The notes under the pieces: generated by a model
Told to the model about the DNA's origin: nothing
The model's database searches: none
Seen by the model: only the letters and a program-made list of their open reading frames with translations
Position numbers and translations under genes: made by a program
In this document: in pieces, positions 14,935 through 18,939 of the stretch
Layout: each line of letters starts with the position of its first letter
Numbering within the stretch: the first letter of the stretch is position 1
Assembly (NCBI RefSeq): GCF_000718775.1
Contig: NZ_JOCB01000140.1
Span: forward strand, 1 to 18,939
Reading direction: 5' to 3'
DNA from: Streptomyces sp. NRRL S-31
Lineage (GTDB): Bacteria; Actinomycetota; Actinomycetes; Streptomycetales; Streptomycetaceae
DNA length: 18,939 nucleotides

Positions 14935-16242
14935 ATGCTCACGACTTCTCACGCCCTCAGCGCGCCGAGATCCCGGAAGATCCGCCGCGCGGCAGTCTCC
15001 GGCTTCTTCGGCAGCGCACTGGAGTACTACGACTTCCTGATCTACGGGTCGGCCGCCGCCCTGGTCTTCGGCAAGATCTTCTTCCCGGACGCCGGGGCGA
15101 CCGGGACGCTGTTGTCGATCGGCACGTTCGGCGTCGCCTACGTCGCCCGTCCCTTCGGTGCCGTGTTGTGGGGACACCTGGGGGACAAGCTGGGCCGCCG
15201 GCTCGCCCTCATCCTGACGATCAGCCTCATGGGCGTCGCCACGTTCGCGATCGGGCTGTTGCCCTCCTATGGCACGATCGGCGTCACGGCTCCGATCCTG
15301 CTGGTCCTGCTCCGCCTGCTGCAGGGCCTGTCCGCGGGCGGTGAGTCGCCCGGATCGACGTCCTTGACCATGGAGCACGCCCCGGAGAACCGGCGCGCCT
15401 ACTACGCCGGCTTCTCCATGAGCGGGATGCAGCTCGGCATGGGCCTGGGCAGCCTGGTGTTCCTGCCGCTCGCGGCCCTGCCCGAGCAGCAGTTGCTGAC
15501 GTGGGGCTGGCGGCTGCCGTTTCTGCTCAGCGGCGTGCTGACGGTCGTCGCCTACCTTCTGCGGCGCAAGGTCGAGGAGCCGGAGGTGTTCACCGGTATG
15601 CAGGAACGCCAGGAGCGCGCCTCGCTGCCCATCGCCACGCTGCTGCGCGAGTACTGGGTGGCCACTCTGCGTGTGGCGATATGCAGCACGATCAACGTCG
15701 TGGGAACCATCTTCACCGTCTTCGCCCTCGCCTACGCGACCGATGCCGCCGACATCTCACGGCCGGTGATGCTCACCGTGGTGTCGCTGGGCAACCTGGG
15801 CGCGGTCGTGATGGCCCCGCTGGTCGGGCGCCTGTCGGACCGGATCGGCCGCAAGCCGGTGTTCGTGCTCGGCGCCCTGGGCTCCAGCCTGTCGTTGTTC
15901 GTGCTGTTCGACGCCATCGACGCGGGCAACACGCCGCTGGTGTTCGCCGCTGGGATCATCGGTACGGGGGTCTTCTTCATCATGCCGGTCGGAGTCGGCG
16001 CGGCGTACTACCCGGAGCAGTTCCCCGCGCAGGTCCGCTACACGGGCATGGCGGTCGGGCTGATGCTCGGCCTGCTCGCCTCGGGATTCGCTCCCGCCCT
16101 GGCCCAGGGACTCAGTGCCGGCGAGAGCACCTGGCACCCGACCGTGTGGATCTGTGTCGGAATCTCGGTTCTGGCCTCGATCGCGGTGCTGAGCGGCCCG
16201 GAGACCTACCGCGTGCCGACGAACCAGCTCGGCCGGCGATGA
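14935..16242 (+). CDS. MHS-type MFS transporter (metabolite:H+ symporter)
   Basis: The 435-residue membrane protein belongs to the metabolite:H+ symporter subfamily. It opens with AAVSGFFGSALEYYDFLIYG, the helix-1 signature. WGHLGDKLGRRLAL is the first motif A, LLRLLQGLSAGGESPGSTSL is the helix-4/5 signature, and GRLSDRIGRKPVF is the second motif A. Relatives carry shikimate, alpha-ketoglutarate, citrate, proline/betaine and aromatic acids. AGGAG lies seven bases before ATG 14935, and the gene starts 34 bp after the VOC gene. It is the last gene of the operon, with hairpins just past its stop. It is unrelated in subfamily to the transporter at 10102, so the operon encodes two different import (or import and export) routes. 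Confidence 0.93.
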   Translation: MLTTSHALSAPRSRKIRRAAVSGFFGSALEYYDFLIYGSAAALVFGKIFFPDAGATGTLLSIGTFGVAYVARPFGAVLWGHLGDKLGRRLALILTISLMGVATFAIGLLPSYGTIGVTAPILLVLLRLLQGLSAGGESPGSTSLTMEHAPENRRAYYAGFSMSGMQLGMGLGSLVFLPLAALPEQQLLTWGWRLPFLLSGVLTVVAYLLRRKVEEPEVFTGMQERQERASLPIATLLREYWVATLRVAICSTINVVGTIFTVFALAYATDAADISRPVMLTVVSLGNLGAVVMAPLVGRLSDRIGRKPVFVLGALGSSLSLFVLFDAIDAGNTPLVFAAGIIGTGVFFIMPVGVGAAYYPEQFPAQVRYTGMAVGLMLGLLASGFAPALAQGLSAGESTWHPTVWICVGISVLASIAVLSGPETYRVPTNQLGRR

Positions 16243-16247
16243 ACAGG

Positions 16248-16273
16248 CGGCGTCGCATCAGCATCCGACGCCG
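16248..16273 (+). terminator. Hairpin just after the operon stop
   Basis: CGGCGTCG and CGACGCCG form an 8-bp perfect stem around a 10-nt loop, starting 6 bp beyond the stop of the last operon gene. There is no T-run, as is usual for high-GC actinomycetes. A second hairpin follows. Confidence 0.55.
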
Positions 16274-16288
16274 AGCGTGAGTCGACCC

Positions 16289-16324
16289 CCGGCGGCACCG
16301 TCGGGCCGAAACGGCTGCCGCCGG
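16289..16324 (+). terminator. Second hairpin downstream of the operon
   Basis: CCGGCGGCA (16289-16297) and TGCCGCCGG (16316-16324) form a 9-bp perfect stem around an 18-nt loop that can itself pair CCG with CGG. With the previous hairpin it makes a tandem terminator-like end to the catabolic operon. Confidence 0.5.
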
Positions 16325-16804
16325 CTCACCTGCGACGACCAACTCGCCCGGCCTCACTGCTGTGGTCGATGCGCGCCTGTCACCGGCAGCGGTGGGAGGA
16401 GGCGCTCGGGCACTGCGCGTCAGTAGGAGGCCGGCTCGGCGCACGCGCAGGCGAGTGGTCGGCCGGCGTATCTGCCGCCTGTGGCGGCCAGCCCGGGGCC
16501 GCCTGCTGCTGGACGCGGGCCAGCTGTCGAAGGCAGCACGGGAGCCAGCGGCCGTCGGGCCAGGACCGCATCGGCCGGGTGTCTCTGCGGTGGATTCAGC
16601 GGCACTGATGTGTAGGTGTATCGGCCGAGAACGGAAGGACTGTGGCGTTGAACGCTGTATCACCGGGAACGGACAGGGGGCCCACGGGAGAGAAATGCTC
16701 AGATCCTGTGGATCGGCTCGGGGAGGACGTACCTTCCCGGGTGATTGATCGATAGGTCACCGAGCAAGAACGGTGTTCGCAGCACCGGCGGGGAAGGCAC
16801 GTCC
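16325..16804. other. Intergenic region, no gene seen
   Basis: These 480 bp between the operon and the IS256 remnant hold open frames on both strands, but none has recognisable protein content or a good start. The part from about 16690, with CAGATCCTGTGGATCGG, may include the eroded left end of the IS256 element, whose relatives carry similar text near their ends. I could not identify a matching right end. Confidence 0.4.
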
Positions 16805-17761
16805 GTGCTCAGCGTAGTGAACGACGACGGCACCACCGCCAACGGCTCCTCCCTGGTCGACGAGGTCGTCCGGGAGGGCGCAAGAAGGATGCTGGCCGCC
16901 GCGCTGGAGGCTGAAGTCAACGCCTACATAGCCGAGTTGGCTGACCAGTGTGACGAGCGTGGCCGTCGCCTGGTGGTCCGCAACGGCTACCACCAGCCCA
17001 GGAAGGTCACCACCGCGGCTGGCATAGTCGAGGTGAAGGCGCCGCGGGTGAACGACAAGCGCGTCGACGAGACCACCAGCGAGCGCAAGCGGTTCTCCTC
17101 CGCGATTCTGCCGCCGTGGTGCTGCCGGTCCCCGAAGATCAGCGAAGTGCTGCCGCTGCTCTACCTGCACGGACTGTCCTCCGGCGACTTCGTGCCCGCG
17201 CTGGAGCAGTTCCTCGGCAGCTCGGCCGGGCTGTCGCCGGCAACGGTCACCCGGCTGACCCAGCAGTGGCAGGCCGACCACGCCGCGTTCATGGACCGCG
17301 ACCTCGCGGAGGTCGACTACGTGTACGTGTGGCCAAAGCCTGCGTACTCGTCCTCGTCGGCGTGCGCGCCGACGGCAGCAACGAGGACCGCGACCTCGCG
17401 GTCAAGGCGATCAAGACGTTCGCCCAGCTCTACGGAGCGAAGTTCCCCAAGGCCGTCAAGAAGATCAGCGATGATGAGGCCGAGCTGCTGGCGTTCCACG
17501 ACTTCCCCGCCGAGCACTGGATCCACCTGCGGACGACCAACCCGATCGAGTCCACATTCTCCACCGTCCGCCTGGCGCACCAAGGTCACCCGCGGCGCCG
17601 GCTCCCGCACCGCAGGACTGGCGATGGTCTTCAAGCTCGTCGAATCCGCCCAGGCCCGGTGGCGGGCCGTGAACGCACCCCACCTCGTCGCCCTCGTCCA
17701 CGCCGGAGCCCGCTTCGAACACGGCCAACTGGTCGAGCGCCCCGCCACTGCCGCGGCATAG
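16805..17761 (+). pseudogene. IS256-family (mutator-type) transposase, internally deleted
   Basis: A transposase_mut-family gene is readable from about GTG 16805: LVDEVVREGARRMLAAALEA, then RNGYHQPRKVTTAAGIVEVK and APRVNDKR, LPLLYLHGLSSGDFVPALEQ, and DLAEVDYVYVW. Near 17335 the frame shifts. ACVLVLVGVRADG then runs directly into LAVKAIKTFAQLYGAKFPKA and AEHWIHLRTTNPIESTFSTV. A second shift near 17580 returns to the first frame for TKVTRGAGSRTAGLAMVFKL up to the TAG at 17759-17761. Compared with intact relatives, the DGIHV-type stretch after DYVYVW and roughly 70-80 residues after VRADG are gone, which removes the central catalytic part. It is dead. The edges of the element are not clear. Confidence 0.85.
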
Positions 17762-17774
17762 GGTCTGGTGCACC

Positions 17775-17890
17775 ATGACCGACCACCACACCTACGGCAC
17801 CAGCACCCACACCGCCGGCGAGCTGGTCCGGCTCGTCAGTGACCGTCTCGGGCTGGTCTTCACCGAGCACGACAGCGACTACCGAGGCGT
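17775..17890 (+). pseudogene. Fragment of a small ORF following the IS256 transposase
   Basis: ATG 17775 starts MTDHHTYGTSTHTAGELVRL, followed by VSDRLGLVFTEHDSDYRGV, about 39 codons. It begins 13 bp after the transposase stop. The pattern (a helix, then GLxFTExDSxYRGVY) resembles the start of a conserved small actinobacterial protein of unknown function that I recall from Streptomyces genomes. The rest is replaced at about 17888-17892 by an inverted IS5-family fragment. A link to the IS256 element is suggested by spacing alone. Confidence 0.45.
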
Positions 17891-18109
17891 GCCGTCCCGC
17901 TGCCAGCGCCGGAACAGGTCATAGACCCGGTCCCACGGCCCATGACGTTCGGGCACGTCCCGCCAAGGAGCACCGGTCCGCGTCCGCCACCGTATGCCGT
18001 CTATCAACTGCCGCCGCGTCCACACCTGCGGCCGACCCGGCTTGATGCCCGTCGGCACCAGGGGCTCAAGCCGGGCCCACTGGCCGTTCGTCAGATCTCC
18101 ACGTCCCAC
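17888..18109 (-). pseudogene. IS5-family transposase, N-terminal fragment
   Basis: Minus-strand codons from ATG 18109 give MGRGDLTNGQWARLEPLVPT, then RRQLIDGIRWRTRTGAPWRD and GPWDRVYDLFRRWQRDGT, the N-terminal region of an IS5-family transposase. Homology ends at about 17890, before the first catalytic aspartate, and a chance stop follows at 17879. It shares its opening (MGRGDLT) with the element at 3400 but is clearly a different copy. Its upstream end runs to a CTAG at 18154-18157. Confidence 0.8.
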
Positions 18110-18157
18110 AGGACGTGATCATCAACGAACAAGATCCACTTTCGCAACAGTCCCTAG
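18110..18157 (-). mobile_element. Outer end of the truncated IS5-family element
   Basis: Upstream of the fragment's ATG, the minus strand begins (from 18153) GGACTGTTGCGAAAGTGGAT, a typical IS5-family terminal sequence, directly next to CTAG at 18154-18157. This is the one surviving end; the other was lost with the 3' part of the transposase. Confidence 0.55.
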
Positions 18158-18468
18158 ACGGCTGCCTTGCCGAGACAGGACTGACCATCAACCCCTGATC
18201 CCGGAAGACGACATCACGAGTTCAAACTCAGTAGCCACCGCAACTGGAACCCAAACCGTGGGGCAAGTCAACCCGTCACCCATACCTGCAGCAGACCCAA
18301 CCGAGTAGACCCACAGCTATGAAACGGTGGACTCACCGCTAACGACACTTCCGGGGGCGCCCGGCATCCTGAGGTGACTGCACATGGACGGACCCTCGGT
18401 GCTGCAGGCTGCAGAGCCGATGTGCGCGTGCTGTCTGAGTCGTGACGAAACGGGAGGATGAAGAGAGA
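18158..18468. other. Intergenic region upstream of the secreted protein
   Basis: These 311 bp have lower GC than the rest of the window. I see no gene in them. They presumably carry the promoter and 5' untranslated region of the gene at 18469, but I could not pick out convincing -35/-10 elements. Confidence 0.4.
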
Positions 18469-18837
18469 ATGGTGAAGCATTTCAAGGCGAAGGCTGCGTT
18501 GATTACTGGTGCCGCATTGTTCGGCTCGCTGTCTTTCGCCGGAAGTGCCGTGGCAATAGACGGTAGCGTCACTGCCGTCTATAAGGGCGGCCCCGCTGCG
18601 GAAGCGCTGTCCTATGGCGCAAACGGCGCCGTCAAGGTGTGTGACATCAGGGCCGACGGCTACGCTGTCGCCACCGAGTACCAACGAGCCAACGGCACGT
18701 GGGGGCGCCTGGAGAACCACAATGGCAACGGCACGTGCAAATCAACCAGCAACATCGAGAGCAACCCGATCATCTGGTACAACGCGTGCGTCATGGACTC
18801 GGGTGATCACTGCACCGCATACGTCCGCGGTTGGTAA
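18469..18837 (+). CDS. Small secreted protein with four cysteines
   Basis: The 122-residue protein has a Sec signal peptide: basic MVKHFKAKA, a hydrophobic core ALITGAALFGSLSF, and a cleavage site after SAVA, before IDGS. The mature part of about 92 residues has four cysteines (in VKVCDI, NGTCKS, YNACVM and DHCTAY), enough for two disulfides, and is rich in Gly, Asn and aromatic residues, suggesting a small beta-rich extracellular fold. ATG 18469 is preferred over the in-frame GTG at 18442 because it starts the signal peptide directly and GGGAGG lies 11 bases upstream. It resembles the many short secreted proteins of Streptomyces without known function. It stands alone, next to IS debris, and has somewhat lower GC than the catabolic operon. 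Confidence 0.85.
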   Translation: MVKHFKAKAALITGAALFGSLSFAGSAVAIDGSVTAVYKGGPAAEALSYGANGAVKVCDIRADGYAVATEYQRANGTWGRLENHNGNGTCKSTSNIESNPIIWYNACVMDSGDHCTAYVRGW

Positions 18838-18939
18838 ATTCCGTGCGGGGTGCTGTTTTCGGGGATCCGGGTGTGGGCGCCGGCCACCGCCCCGGGCCTC
18901 CAGCTTCGACATGATGTCGTCGGCCTGCTTGTCCGTGAG
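18838..18939 (-). CDS. Possible C-terminal end of a gene entering from the right edge
   Basis: The last 50 bp read on the minus strand give LTDKQADDIMSKLEARGG, which resembles the helical LTxxQADxI ends of some small actinobacterial proteins. The frame stays open past the secreted-protein stop to TGA 18744-18742, so either the gene truly overlaps its convergent neighbour or the resemblance is chance. Only sequence beyond the window can settle it. Confidence 0.25.

Noticed and set aside
16112..16663. A 183-codon minus-strand open frame downstream of the operon
   Set aside because: Arg/Ala/Pro-rich text with no motif; it overlaps the end of the MHS transporter gene and the terminator-like hairpins.
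18442..18468. GTG start giving nine extra residues on the secreted protein
   Set aside because: The extra residues are mostly charged and precede a complete signal peptide; GGGAGG would lie inside the coding region.
1..18939. tRNA, rRNA, CRISPR array, riboswitch or replication origin
   Set aside because: No cloverleaf with a GTTCxAxxC arm, no regularly spaced repeats and no conserved riboswitch core were noticed by eye; weak ones could be missed without a covariance search.

Overview
The window looks like an accessory stretch of a Streptomyces-like actinomycete chromosome. The coding DNA is very GC-rich with strong G/C third-position bias, most starts have GGAG-type ribosome sites, the insertion sequences are of types common in Streptomyces (IS5/CTAG-target, ISL3, IS256), and regulators of the TetR, PucR and RsbW-like ATPase types are present. 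These are judgements from reading the sequence; no database search was run.

Layout. (1) 1-1190 is gene debris: the 3' end of an AraC-type regulator, the 3' end of an IS5-family transposase, and a frameshifted, 5'-truncated short-chain dehydrogenase whose homology stops at a 19-bp perfect hairpin (1144-1188). (2) 1253-3024 is a compact divergon, a quinone-oxidoreductase-like MDR enzyme (minus) and a TetR repressor (plus). They share a 15-bp palindrome between their starts, and the pair is bracketed by 66-bp near-identical inverted repeats that begin at both stop codons. (3) 3058-5380 is an IS graveyard: a transposase tail, one nearly complete 1.0-kb IS5-family element with its transposase split over two overlapping frames, and an ISL3 transposase remnant. 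(4) 5682-6218 is a stand-alone RsbW-like ATPase.

(5) 6708-16242 is the centrepiece. A GAF/PucR-type regulator faces a seven-gene, same-strand operon: aldehyde dehydrogenase, MFS transporter, FAD hydroxylase resembling 2,6-dihydroxypyridine 3-monooxygenase, BauB-like cupin, ACMSD-like amidohydrolase/decarboxylase with all five metal/active-site residues, VOC (glyoxalase-fold) protein, and an MHS-type MFS transporter. Starts overlap or are closely spaced, and two hairpins follow the last stop. It reads as a self-contained uptake-and-degradation cassette, most likely for a hydroxylated (N-hetero)aromatic acid. I do not recognise it as a described pathway. The likely logic is import, ring hydroxylation, decarboxylation or ring opening, then oxidation of a semialdehyde. 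The substrate is inferred, not read.

(6) 16805-18157 is a decayed IS256-family transposase, the start of what may be a downstream accessory ORF, and an inverted IS5-family fragment that cuts it off. (7) 18469-18837 encodes a small secreted four-cysteine protein. The right edge may contain the tail of a minus-strand gene.
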